64,000 nucleotides of DNA, from NCBI RefSeq assembly GCF_032586175.1, contig NZ_JAWHTE010000023.1:5671-69670 (forward strand). Direction: 5' to 3'. A model generated the notes under the pieces. The model had not been told where the DNA came from and made no database searches. It saw only the letters and a program-made list of their open reading frames with translations. This document shows, piece after piece, positions 44,127-52,484 of the stretch. The DNA is from Ovoidimarina sediminis (GTDB lineage: Bacteria; Pseudomonadota; Alphaproteobacteria; Rhodobacterales; Rhodobacteraceae). Both the position numbers and the translations under genes were made by a program. How positions within the stretch are numbered: position 1 is the first letter of the stretch; each line of letters begins with the position of its first letter.

Positions 44127-44816
44127 TCATGTGCCGGAGCGTTTCTTTCCCTCGTCTGTCCGCGGCTCGTCCGGCGTAAGCGCGGCGTATTTCGGAATGA
44201 TCACCGGCGAATTCACCCAGATCAGGCGCGCCGGTTTCGAGCTCTTGTTGCGCGTGCTGTGAAGCACATGGCCGGGAAAGCTGAAGCTGTCCCCCGCCTT
44301 CAGCGTGATGATCTCGTTCTCGAGGCGCAGGGTCAGTTCCCCCTCCAGCACGATGCCGTGCTGTTCGCCGCCCCGCACATAGATCTCGTCGGCCACCTTC
44401 TCGCTATAGGGCGGGTAATCCGAGATCCCCATGTGAAACTCGCCGCCCACCGACGAGGACAGAAGCGCATCGGAATAGCCCGCCTCTTCCACCGTCTGGC
44501 CGTAAAGGACGTTCAGGGTCCGACGGTTCTCCTGCCGCACGACATAGCGCCGTTCGAGCGGCCCGGCCCCGGGGCGCAGCGCGAAGAACCAGTCCTCCGG
44601 CACGGCCAGCGCGGCGGCGATCCGCGTGATCTTGGCGAGGGTCGGGTTCACCGTGCCCCGCTCGATCGCGCTCAGATGGCTGATCGAGACACCGCTGTCC
44701 GCCGCCAGATCGGCCAGGGTCATCTGGCGCGCCTTGCGCAACTCGCGCACCTCGGCCCCGAAGGCGGCAAGGCCCTCGTCCTGCGTCACGCGCGTGCTTG
44801 CGGTCGTATCGGGCAC
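44127..44816 (-). CDS. XRE-family regulator with cupin domain 1
   Basis: A 229-residue regulator from GTG 44816: an N-terminal helix-turn-helix (VRELRKARQMTLADLAADSG, ISHLSAIERGTVNPTLAKIT) and a C-terminal cupin (GGEQHGIVLEGELTLRLENE near residue 165). The frame is open to a GTG at 44945, but that extension runs through AT-rich repeats that look like a promoter, so 44816 is preferred. It strongly resembles the regulator at 46975-47640. Cupin-XRE proteins typically sense a small metabolite. It likely controls the ABC and hydrolase operon just downstream. Confidence 0.82.
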   Translation of the reverse strand: MPDTTASTRVTQDEGLAAFGAEVRELRKARQMTLADLAADSGVSISHLSAIERGTVNPTLAKITRIAAALAVPEDWFFALRPGAGPLERRYVVRQENRRTLNVLYGQTVEEAGYSDALLSSSVGGEFHMGISDYPPYSEKVADEIYVRGGEQHGIVLEGELTLRLENEIITLKAGDSFSFPGHVLHSTRNKSSKPARLIWVNSPVIIPKYAALTPDEPRTDEGKKRSGT

Positions 44817-44864
44817 GCCTGCGAATCCCCCCAACGCGCCATCTCCCTCATCGAGCCTAACCTC

Positions 44865-44928
44865 AAAATCGGACACCGGAAGAAAAATCTTGGAAAATTC
44901 CGGTATCTCGAAGTTCCCCACCGATTTT
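44865..44928. promoter_or_regulatory. Inverted repeats upstream of XRE-cupin regulator 1
   Basis: AAAATCGG (44865-44872) is matched by CCGATTTT (44921-44928), enclosing CCGGAA (44876-44881) and TTCCGG (44898-44903). Such nested inverted repeats in a low-GC patch between two genes suggest a promoter with operator for the XRE-cupin protein. Confidence 0.45.
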
Positions 44929-44938
44929 CCGTTTCCCG

Positions 44939-46978
44939 TCACCACCGAAGCCCGATCCGAAAGGCGTCATAGATCGCCGCATGGATGTTGCGTGACGATA
45001 CCGCATCGCCGATCCGGTAAAGGTCGAATGCCGCGCCCGCCTCGCGCACCGGGAAGATCGCGCCCTCGCCCGACACCAGAGCGTCCTGATCCACCTCGCC
45101 CCGGTTCCGCGACAGGGGCTTCAGGGCGAAATAAAGATCGTCGAGCGGCAGCGTCCCCTGGTTCACCACCACCTGGTCGAAGGCGCGCTCCTCGGTATGG
45201 CCCGAATAATCCGTGCCGATCACGGCCATCAGCCGGTTGCCCTCGCGCCTCAGGCTCTTCAGCGTCCGCGCAACGGTGAAGACCGCCGCCTTGTCCTGCA
45301 GGGCCCGCATGTAAGGCACAAGGTTCATCCCCATGATTTCGGGCGCAAAACTCCGGTCCCGCGTCATCACCTCAACGCGATGCCCGGCCCCCGCCACAAC
45401 CTCCGCCGCCATCAGCGCGGGATGATCGCCCGCGTCGTCATAGATCAGCACGTTCTCCCCCGGCGCGGCATCGCCCGAGATCAGATCCCATGCACTCACC
45501 GCCAGTTCGTTGCCCTCCTCGAGGATCGTCACATCCGGAAGCCCACCCGTCGCGATCACCACCACATCCGGCGAAAGCGCCGTGATATCATCGGCCTCCG
45601 CGAAAACGTTGAACCGGAACGCCACGTCCCGCGCCGCGCATTGCGCCATCCGCCAGTCGACGATCCCGATCATCTCCGCCCGCCGCTGCGACTGCGCGGT
45701 CAGCCGGATCTGCCCGCCCGGGTCCGGCGCGGCCTCGAACACCGTCACCCGGTGGCCCCGCTCCGCCGCCACCCGCGCGGCCTCAAGCCCCCCGGGCCCC
45801 GCCCCGACAACGACCATCCGCTTCGCCACATCCGCCGGCGGCACCTCCTGCGGCAGCGAAAGCTCCCGCCCCGTCGCGGGGTTGTGGATGCACAGCGCAT
45901 CGCCCCCCTGGTAGATCCGGTCCAGGCAATAGGTCGCCCCCACGCAGGGCCGGATATCGTCCTCCCGCCCAGCCATCACCTTCGCCACGATCAGGGGATC
46001 GGCCATATGCGCCCGCGTCATCCCCACCATGTCGAGAAGCCCGGCGGATATCGCATGCCGCGCCGTCGCCACATCGGGAATGCGCGCGGCGTGGAACGTG
46101 GGCATCCCGCTTTCGGCCCTCACCCGCCCCGCGAAATCCAGATGCGGCGCGCTTTTCATCCCCTGCACGGGGATCACGTCGGTCATCGCCGGATCGGTAT
46201 GGATCTGCCCCCGGATCACGTTCAGGAAGTCGACCTGCCCGGTGTCCCGCAGCCGCCGCGCAATCTCCAGCCCCTCGGCCTCGGTGATCCCGCCGGGGGC
46301 GCCCTCGTCGGCGGTGTAGCGCACGCCCAGGATGAAATCGTCGCCCACCCGCGCGCGAATGGCCCCGATCACCTCCATCCCGAAACGCAGCCGGTTGTCG
46401 AGGCTCCCGCCATAGGGCGCCTCCATCCCGTTCGTCAGCCCCGACCAGAACTGGTCGATCAGGTGCCCGTAGGCCTGAAGCTCGATCCCGTCGAGCCCCG
46501 CCGCCTGCATCCGCTCCGCCGCATCGGCGTAATCCTCGATCACCCGCGCGATGTCGTGGTCTTCCATCTTCTTCGGAAAGGCCCGGTGCGCGGGCTCGCG
46601 CAGATGCGAGGCCGACAGGGACGGAAGCCAGTCCCCCTTGTTCCACCCCGTCCGCCGGCCCAGATGCGTCAGCTGGATCATCACTGCACAGCCATGGGCA
46701 TGGCAGGCCTCGGCCAGCTCCGCCATCCACGGCACCACCTCGTCCTTGTAGGCGAGGATGTTGTTGAAGGCGGGCGGGCTGTCGCGGCTGACACAGGCCG
46801 ATCCGGCCGTCATCGCCAGCGCCACCCCCGCCTTCGCCCGCGTCTCGTGATAGGCGCGGTAACGCGCCTTGGGCATGCCGTCCTCGGGATAGGCCGGCTC
46901 GTGCGCCGTCGTCATCACCCGGTTCTTCAGGGTCAGGTGTTTCAGCGTGAAGGGCTGAAGAAGCGGGTCGCGGCTCAT
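44939..46978 (-). CDS. OYE/TMADH-family FMN oxidoreductase (N-methylproline demethylase-like)
   Basis: A 679-residue flavoprotein: an old-yellow-enzyme FMN barrel (residues 1-345), an Fe-S segment, then an NAD(P)/FAD-type Rossmann domain (VVVGAGPGGLEAARVAAERG near residue 390). Trimethylamine and dimethylamine dehydrogenases and N-methylproline demethylases share this plan. The Fe-S motif reads CVGATYCLDRIYQGGDALC: one of the four cysteines expected from trimethylamine dehydrogenase is Ala here. ATG 46978 overlaps the stop of XRE regulator 2 (ATGA), so the pair is coupled. It likely oxidatively dealkylates an N-alkyl amine. Confidence 0.86.
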   Translation of the reverse strand: MSRDPLLQPFTLKHLTLKNRVMTTAHEPAYPEDGMPKARYRAYHETRAKAGVALAMTAGSACVSRDSPPAFNNILAYKDEVVPWMAELAEACHAHGCAVMIQLTHLGRRTGWNKGDWLPSLSASHLREPAHRAFPKKMEDHDIARVIEDYADAAERMQAAGLDGIELQAYGHLIDQFWSGLTNGMEAPYGGSLDNRLRFGMEVIGAIRARVGDDFILGVRYTADEGAPGGITEAEGLEIARRLRDTGQVDFLNVIRGQIHTDPAMTDVIPVQGMKSAPHLDFAGRVRAESGMPTFHAARIPDVATARHAISAGLLDMVGMTRAHMADPLIVAKVMAGREDDIRPCVGATYCLDRIYQGGDALCIHNPATGRELSLPQEVPPADVAKRMVVVGAGPGGLEAARVAAERGHRVTVFEAAPDPGGQIRLTAQSQRRAEMIGIVDWRMAQCAARDVAFRFNVFAEADDITALSPDVVVIATGGLPDVTILEEGNELAVSAWDLISGDAAPGENVLIYDDAGDHPALMAAEVVAGAGHRVEVMTRDRSFAPEIMGMNLVPYMRALQDKAAVFTVARTLKSLRREGNRLMAVIGTDYSGHTEERAFDQVVVNQGTLPLDDLYFALKPLSRNRGEVDQDALVSGEGAIFPVREAGAAFDLYRIGDAVSSRNIHAAIYDAFRIGLRW

Positions 46979-47640
46979 GTGCCGGTCTCGTCCGAACGCG
47001 TGCCACCCTGCGCCACCTGCTTCGGGATCACCACGGGCGACACGGCCCAGACCAGCTTGCACACCCGGTCCGTCCGGTTCCGCGCCTGGTGCGGGATGCG
47101 CGCGTCGAAGCTGTAGCTGTCGCCGGCCCTCAGCGTCACGGTCTCCTCCCCGATCCGCATCTCCAGCTCGCCCTCCAGAACGAAACCGTGCTCTTCGCCC
47201 CTGTGCTCGTGCAGCGGGCTGCTCAGGCCCGACGAATTGGGCTCGTAGACGGCCAGCCCCATGTAGAACCCGCCGCCGATCGAACTCGACAGCAGGCTGT
47301 CGGAATAGCCAAGCTCCCCCACCCCCTGCCCGTAAAGCGTGTTCAGGCTGCGCCGGTTCTGGCCGCGCACCACGAAGGCCCGCTCCATCGGCCCGGCCCC
47401 GGGACGGCGCGCGAAAAACCAGTCGGGCGTGACGTCGAGCCCCGCGGCAATCGCCCCCAGCACCTCGACCGAAGGGTTCGACGCCCCCCGCTCGATCGCC
47501 GACAGATGGCTGAGCGATATGCCCGCCAGCGCGCTCAGCCGTTTCAGCGTCATCCCCCGCGCCTTCCGAAGCTGGCGCACTTCCGCACCCAGCGACATCA
47601 GGCTGTCGGTCATCGCCACGACAGTCGGCTCACCGGTCAT
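46975..47640 (-). CDS. XRE-family regulator with cupin domain 2
   Basis: A 221-residue regulator from ATG 47640 with helix-turn-helix residues 18-72 (VRQLRKARGMTLKRLSALAG, LSHLSAIERGASNPSVEVLG) and a C-terminal cupin (EHRGEEHGFVLEGELEMRIG). GGAAGGTGGG precedes the ATG. It is a close paralogue of the regulator at 44127-44816 and the two flank the flavoprotein gene. It is divergent from CocE/NonD hydrolase 3, with an inverted repeat between, and probably controls both directions. Confidence 0.87.
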   Translation of the reverse strand: MTGEPTVVAMTDSLMSLGAEVRQLRKARGMTLKRLSALAGISLSHLSAIERGASNPSVEVLGAIAAGLDVTPDWFFARRPGAGPMERAFVVRGQNRRSLNTLYGQGVGELGYSDSLLSSSIGGGFYMGLAVYEPNSSGLSSPLHEHRGEEHGFVLEGELEMRIGEETVTLRAGDSYSFDARIPHQARNRTDRVCKLVWAVSPVVIPKQVAQGGTRSDETGT

Positions 47641-47701
47641 TCGCACCCACCTTCCGAAAAGGGCCTGCAAGCATTTGTTGTCAAAAACTTTGGCCAGAAA
47701 A

Positions 47702-47720
47702 GAATTTTGATGTCAAATTC
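47702..47720. promoter_or_regulatory. AT-rich inverted repeat between XRE-cupin 2 and hydrolase 3
   Basis: GAATTT (47702-47707) and AAATTC (47715-47720) flank TTTGA-TG-TCAAA, in the 142-bp divergent gap. A similar TTGTCAAAA occurs at about 47679. Probable operator and promoter region for both genes. Confidence 0.5.
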
Positions 47721-47782
47721 TATTATCAACGGATCAGGGCACCTGATATCCAGAACCCGACCAGCAAGAAGGCAGCCCCCGG

Positions 47783-49780
47783 ATGACGATCCCGCCTCTC
47801 CCTTCCGGCCCGGCCCACACGGTCAGCGTCACCGAACATCTCTGGATTCCGATGCCTGACGGCACCCGCCTCGCCGCCCGCCTCTGGCTCCCCGACAGCG
47901 CCGAAGACATGCCCTGCCCCGCGCTCCTCGAATACATCCCCTACCGCAAGGCCGATATGGTCCGCGCCCGCGACGCCCGGAACCACCCCTGTTTCGCCGC
48001 CCACGGCTATGCCTGCCTCAGGGTCGACATGCGCGGCTCCGGCGACAGCGAAGGCGTGATGCCGGATATGTACGCCGAAGCAGAGCTCGACGACGCCCGC
48101 CGCGTCATCGAATGGATCGCGGCGCAGCCCTGGTGCTCCGGCAAGGTCGGCATGTTCGGCACCTCCTGGGGCGGCACCGCGGCCCTTCAGGCCAGTGTCG
48201 ACGCCCCCGGGGCGCTGAAAGCCGTCATCGCCGTCTGCGCAACGCACGACCGGTACGAGGACGACATCCACCACATGGGCGGCTGCCTCCTGACCGACAC
48301 GCTCGAATGGGGCGCGACGCTGCCTGCGATCCTCGCCGCGCCCCCCACGCCCGCGGCCGGGCCGGACTGGCGCGATCTCTGGCGAAAGCGGCTCGACAGC
48401 CTCGCCTTCCCGGTGGAGCCATGGCTGCGTGAAGAGGCCCGCGGCACCTACTGGCGCCGGGGCTCGGTGATCCACGAGGCCGCCCGCCTCACGCGGCCGA
48501 TCCTCGCCATCGGCGGCTGGTCCGACCGCTACAGCAATTCGGTGATGAGCCTCGCCGCCGCCCGCCCCGATCTCGTCTGGGGCGTGGTCGGGCCATGGGG
48601 GCATCACTACCCCGATCATGGCGCACCGGGGCCCGCCATGGGCTTTCAGGATCTTGCCCTCGCCTGGTGGGATCACTGGCTCCGGGATGCGCCATCCCCC
48701 CCGGACTGGCCCCGCCTCCGCCTCTGGCTGCGGGAGTTCGACACACCCGCCGACACGCTCGCCGCCCGCGCGGGCCGCTGGATCGAAGCCGATACGTCCG
48801 ATACGGACACACAGCGCCTCACCCTCGGCACCCCCGCGCTCGCGACGGCCTCACCGGCGAAGGACGGCTGGCCCGTCCCCCACGATCTCCTCACCGGCGC
48901 GGCGGCCGGGGATACCGGGTATTTCGGCCGGCCCGGCGGGCTCCCCCTCGATCAGGCGCCGGACGACGCCCGCGCCCTCACCTTCGACACCCCGCCGCTC
49001 GATGCCGACCGCATCCTCCTCGGGCCGCCGTCGCTCACCCTCGATATCCGCGCGCCGGAGGAGCCCGCCCAGATCGCCCTCCGCCTCTCGGATGTCGCGC
49101 CCGACGGGCGCGTGGCCCTCATCACCCGCACGATCCGGAACCTCGCCCTCGATGACGGGCTGGATGCGCCTTCGGGGCCGCTGCCCTCCCGCCGCAGGAT
49201 CACGATCTCCTTCCCGCACACGGCCTATCGCCTCGCCGCGGGCCATCGCCTCCGCCTTGCGCTCTCGTCCTCCTACTGGCCGCTGATCTGGCCTGCCGCG
49301 ACGACCGCCATGCCCCGCATCGCCGCGGGCTGGCTCGATCTGCCCGTCACCCGGTCCGCGCCCGCCGGCCTCGCGCAGCCGCTGCCCCCGGCCCGGGATC
49401 TGCCCCGCGAAAAACCCTTCGAACCGCTCGAAAACCCGCCCCTCGAACGCGTCTTCCGAACCACCCCGGACGGCACCCGCCGCGAGGACTGGCACCAGCC
49501 CTACACGGCGCTCCGTCACCACGACATCGCCACCACCTTCGGCTATGAAACCAGCGCCGCCTTCAGCCTCGACCCGGGAAACCCCGCCTCCGCCCGCGCA
49601 ACCCACGCCCACCGTGCGGTCTATGCCCGCCCCGACGGCACCGCCGAAATCGCCTGCACCCTGACGACAACCGCCGACGCGGCGGCCTTCCACCTCGACG
49701 GGCACCTCAGCGTCACCTGGAACGGCGACGCCCTCGCCACCCGCCACTGGGCGCACAGCGTTCCCCGCCGCTACGGCTGA
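47783..49780 (+). CDS. CocE/NonD-family hydrolase 3
   Basis: A 665-residue third CocE/NonD hydrolase: TEHLWIPMPDGTRLAARLWL start, nucleophile S128 in FGTSWGG and C-terminal jelly-roll domain from about residue 360. It resembles hydrolases 1 and 2, but stands alone on the plus strand, divergent from XRE-cupin 2. No signal peptide. Its stop lies four bases before a gene set of different composition, so it is the last gene of the GC-rich block. Confidence 0.9.
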   Translation: MTIPPLPSGPAHTVSVTEHLWIPMPDGTRLAARLWLPDSAEDMPCPALLEYIPYRKADMVRARDARNHPCFAAHGYACLRVDMRGSGDSEGVMPDMYAEAELDDARRVIEWIAAQPWCSGKVGMFGTSWGGTAALQASVDAPGALKAVIAVCATHDRYEDDIHHMGGCLLTDTLEWGATLPAILAAPPTPAAGPDWRDLWRKRLDSLAFPVEPWLREEARGTYWRRGSVIHEAARLTRPILAIGGWSDRYSNSVMSLAAARPDLVWGVVGPWGHHYPDHGAPGPAMGFQDLALAWWDHWLRDAPSPPDWPRLRLWLREFDTPADTLAARAGRWIEADTSDTDTQRLTLGTPALATASPAKDGWPVPHDLLTGAAAGDTGYFGRPGGLPLDQAPDDARALTFDTPPLDADRILLGPPSLTLDIRAPEEPAQIALRLSDVAPDGRVALITRTIRNLALDDGLDAPSGPLPSRRRITISFPHTAYRLAAGHRLRLALSSSYWPLIWPAATTAMPRIAAGWLDLPVTRSAPAGLAQPLPPARDLPREKPFEPLENPPLERVFRTTPDGTRREDWHQPYTALRHHDIATTFGYETSAAFSLDPGNPASARATHAHRAVYARPDGTAEIACTLTTTADAAAFHLDGHLSVTWNGDALATRHWAHSVPRRYG

Positions 49781-49784
49781 CGCC

Positions 49785-49979
49785 GTGAGGGCCCGCAAGA
49801 TCACAGGCACAGACACGCACAACGGATTGAAGAGGATGGCGCGCCTGAGAGGAGAAAGTTCGAACTCTCTCCTTGAGGCGCTACTCGAATGGGAGGGCCA
49901 CTTACAAGGAACTGAACTCGCTGAAACCTTGAAGGACCTGGAGTCTGAATCGAGGTGCAGCGATGTCCACCTCGAATAA
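49785..49979 (+). CDS. Small protein upstream of MobC, uncertain
   Basis: A possible 64-residue protein from GTG 49785, or 47 residues from ATG 49836. It has a helical acidic stretch (SSNSLLEALLEWEGHLQGTE) and resembles nothing I can name. It overlaps the MobC gene by 17 bases, which supports a mobilization-operon member, perhaps with its start replaced at the junction with chromosomal DNA. Low confidence. Confidence 0.35.
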   Translation: MRARKITGTDTHNGLKRMARLRGESSNSLLEALLEWEGHLQGTELAETLKDLESESRCSDVHLE

Positions 49980-50367
49980 GAAATTCAACACCTTAGCTAA
50001 GAGGAAGGCGCCTGCGCCGTTCTCGCTCCGTTTGACGTTTGAAGAGCGTGCGAAGCTGGAAGAAGCTGCAAACGGGCTGCCTTTGGGGGCTTATATCAAG
50101 GCTAAGCTCTTCGGTGAGGACCTGGAGAAGGTTCGCAGGCGCAATACGCGCCCTGTCGAGGATCATGTCGCCTTGGCGCGTGTTTTGGCTGCGTTGGGGC
50201 AGACCCGCCTGTCTTCCAACCTCAATCAACTCGCACGGGCCGTGAATACAGGCACGCTGCCTGTCCATCCCGATATCGAAGCGGAAATCAGCGCCGCCTG
50301 CCGCGAGATCGTGGAAATGCGTACTGAGTTGATGCGGGCCCTCGGCAAGTCAGGAAGTGCGCCGTGA
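49963..50367 (+). CDS. mobC: MobC-like plasmid mobilization protein
   Basis: A 134-residue protein with the MobC-family arrangement: a ribbon-helix-helix-like start (APFSLRLTFEERAKLEEAANG, then GAYIKAKLFGE) and the typical ARVLAALGQTRLSSNLNQLARAVNTG near residue 70. MobC helps the relaxase open plasmid DNA at oriT. Its stop overlaps the GTG of the relaxase gene. It implies that a mobilizable plasmid or element once inserted here. Confidence 0.8.
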   Translation: MSTSNKKFNTLAKRKAPAPFSLRLTFEERAKLEEAANGLPLGAYIKAKLFGEDLEKVRRRNTRPVEDHVALARVLAALGQTRLSSNLNQLARAVNTGTLPVHPDIEAEISAACREIVEMRTELMRALGKSGSAP

Positions 50368-51002
50368 TCCTGAAAGCCAAAGAGCGCGGAGATGCTGTGC
50401 AACTCGGTCGCTACCTAATGGCGATGCGAGGCAACGATCATGTCGAGCTTCATGAGGTGCGGGGCTTTGTCAGCGATGACATCGTTGAAGCCTTTCAAGA
50501 AGCCGATGCCATTGCCAAAGGAACGCGGGCTAAGAACCACCTCTTCTCACTCAGTCTGAATCCGCCACCGGATCAGCATGTCTCAGTCAAAAACTTCGGA
50601 GCTGCCATAGGCCGCGTCGAAGGGGAGCTTGGTTTAGATGGTCAGCCCCGCGCCATCGTATTTCATGAGAAGGACGGACGCAGGCATGCGCATGCTGTCT
50701 GGAGCCGGATCGACGGCGAGGAGATGAAAGCCATCAACCTTCCATTCTACAAAAACACCCTGACGGGTATATCACGTGATCTGTATCGCGAACACGGATG
50801 GGAGATGCCAAAGGGCTTGCAGGACCGTAATCAACGCGATCCGCTCAGCTACAGCCGCGAGGAATGGCAACAGGCCAAGCGCACGCGCCAAGACCCGAAA
50901 GCATCACTTACATCAAGACGCACGAGGGCTGGCTGTACCTGTGTGTCGTCATCGATCTGTTCTCACGCCGCGTCGTTGGTTGGTCCGCCCAGTCCCGCAT
51001 GA
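50364..51002 (+). pseudogene. Relaxase (MobA/VirD2-type), truncated by IS3-family fragment
   Basis: The N-terminal nuclease domain of a plasmid relaxase: MILKAKERGDAVQLGRYLM at the start, a candidate Tyr at Y18, and the three-His metal motif in FHEKDGRRHAHAVWSRID near residue 110. After about codon 178 (near 50897) the sequence becomes IS3-family transposase DNA, and the remaining frame to 51002 is read out of phase. Full relaxases have several hundred residues, so this is inactive for transfer, though the nuclease core remains. It overlaps MobC by GTGA. Confidence 0.8.
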
Positions 51003-51382
51003 CGACGGATCTCGCTCTGCAAGCCCTGCTGATGGCCGTGTGGCGGCGCAAACCCACAGCCAGGGTAGTGCTCCACTCAGACCAAGGCTCCCAGTTCACA
51101 AGCAGGGAATGGCAGGCGTTCCTGCGCCCGCACGACCTTGAACCCAGCATGAGCCGACGCGGGAACTGCCATGACAACGCCGTCGCGGAGAGCTTCTTCC
51201 AACTCCTGAACCGGGAGCGCATCCGACGTCGCACCTACCCGTCCCGCGATGCCGCCAGGCACGACGTGTTCGAGTACATCGAGCTGTTCTACAACCCGAA
51301 GCGCAAGCACACGAACAACGGTATGCTGTCGCCCGTTGACTTCGAGATCAGACAGCAGAAATTAACCGAGGCAGGTGTCTAG
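50903..51382 (+). pseudogene. IS3-family transposase (OrfB) 3' fragment
   Basis: About 159 residues of the OrfB integrase domain. The second catalytic Asp is in LHSDQGSQFTS and the catalytic Glu in NAVAESFF. The fragment begins at ITYIKTHEGW, immediately after where the first catalytic Asp normally stands (a Ser codon is there instead), so the enzyme is inactive. OrfA and the left end are gone. The right end of the element should lie near 51400, after CTAGGAAACTAGGGGCA. Deletion or insertion joined it to the relaxase gene. Confidence 0.85.
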
Positions 51383-51666
51383 GAAACTAGGGGCACCTCA
51401 GTGGGAAGGAACACCCTACCAGCACATCATGGTACCCACCGGCGCACGTCCCTAGTAGCTGGAGCAACCGTTCCGAAAGACAGCCTTCTGTAGGGGAAAT
51501 CTCGAGCTTGGCATCGGCTGATCGAGGAAAGATTATCGTCGGCCGCTGTGACGTTGTAGGGGCTGCAGGACTACCTGGCTCAATGTGGTGTCCGTTACTG
51601 GCGCGGCCAGTGTACTGCTTTGTTCGTGGCGACCAATCGGTCGCCACGTTCTCTAGCTTGCTTGAG
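51383..51666. other. Gene-free stretch after the IS3 fragment
   Basis: This stretch contains the presumed IS right end near 51400, then sequence with no credible frame. Open frames here have no recognisable product. I see no promoter of note. Confidence 0.4.
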
Positions 51667-51993
51667 TCAGGGCGCTTTGTACGCTTTAGCGATCTCACCG
51701 GCTTTCTTCTGCATTTGGGTGAACTCATCCGACGTAAACGCGCGAACGGTCTTGAGACTACTGGCCGCACCGCTTGCCCCGGCAACGATAAGCGCCGCGA
51801 TAAGATCGGTTGCATCATCGATCGCTACTTTCATCGAGAAGTCGTTGTCGCCCGTCGTTAGGTAGAAGGTTTCCAGTGTGCCGCCTGCGGCTTCGACCAA
51901 TGCTCTGGTCGCAGCTTCACGATCACTGGGATTTGCAAGCATCCCTTTCATTGCTGAAGATGTGTAGTTTCCGCTAATGATGTATCTCGGCAT
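51667..51993 (-). CDS. GYD-domain protein
   Basis: A 108-residue small protein of the GYD family: begins PRYIISGNYTSSAMKGMLANP and continues with EAAGGTLETFYLTTGDNDFSM, the usual family blocks. The family is ferredoxin-fold-like with no established function. It stands alone between IS debris and the Sox-like genes. Start ATG 51993 with a GGAGGA site upstream. Confidence 0.82.
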   Translation of the reverse strand: MPRYIISGNYTSSAMKGMLANPSDREAATRALVEAAGGTLETFYLTTGDNDFSMKVAIDDATDLIAALIVAGASGAASSLKTVRAFTSDEFTQMQKKAGEIAKAYKAP

Positions 51994-52484
51994 CGGGTCC
52001 TCCCTAGGGGCACCGCGAACTGGTTTGCCTGCTGGTACCGCACCGGCCGATCAAACCAACGGTTACCCATAGCAACCTTAACATATTTCCGGTCGCCATT
52101 CGCCGTCGATTGCATGCGAACCATTCAGGTCGCAGAGCTTCGATCAACCGGCCGCTTCGGGCTGATTGTGTTGAAGAATTCGGTGTCCCGTCTCGGAAGG
52201 TCGGATTGGCAGAACATCTTCCCGCGAATTTTCCTAATGGCAAACCACGTTTTCCATGAGGATGTATGCGAGAACAGAGTTCCAGATTCTCAACGCGAAT
52301 TTCGAGTTGCAGAGTTTTTCAACACAATCGGCTCACAGCTTTCATCTGCACCAAACAGCCAGATTCGAGACTTCTCCCGGTGCGTCAGTGACCGCTCTGC
52401 GGGACCATGCAGCCATTCTAAGAAGGCGGGAGCGATGTCTACTCAACCTACCCCCGCCTATATTGGCGGGGGTGATCCACTGCT
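51994..52484. other. Gene-free region with IS-end-like repeats
   Basis: No convincing gene in 490 bases. It holds the inverted repeat pair at 52159-52178 and 52315-52334 described separately, and a hairpin-like CCCCCGCC(TATATT)GGCGGGGG at about 52452-52473 that probably ends the cytochrome gene transcript. Confidence 0.5.
52159..52334. mobile_element. Short element bounded by 20-bp inverted repeats (IS remnant or MITE-like)
   Basis: GGGCTGATTGTGTTGAAGAA (52159-52178) and TTTTTCAACACAATCGGCTC (52315-52334) are inverted copies with 17 of 20 matches, enclosing 136 bases without a transposase. The left end recurs exactly, in the same direction, at 63931-63950. The repeats look like IS ends; which family is not certain. 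Confidence 0.6.

Noticed and set aside
44817..44945. N-terminal extension of XRE-cupin regulator 1 to GTG 44945
   Set aside because: No ribosome site, lower GC and nested inverted repeats that look like a promoter, and the paralogue lacks such an extension.
51387..51818. Minus-strand frame next to the IS fragment
   Set aside because: It overlaps the GYD gene and IS end, and has no coding-like composition or family.
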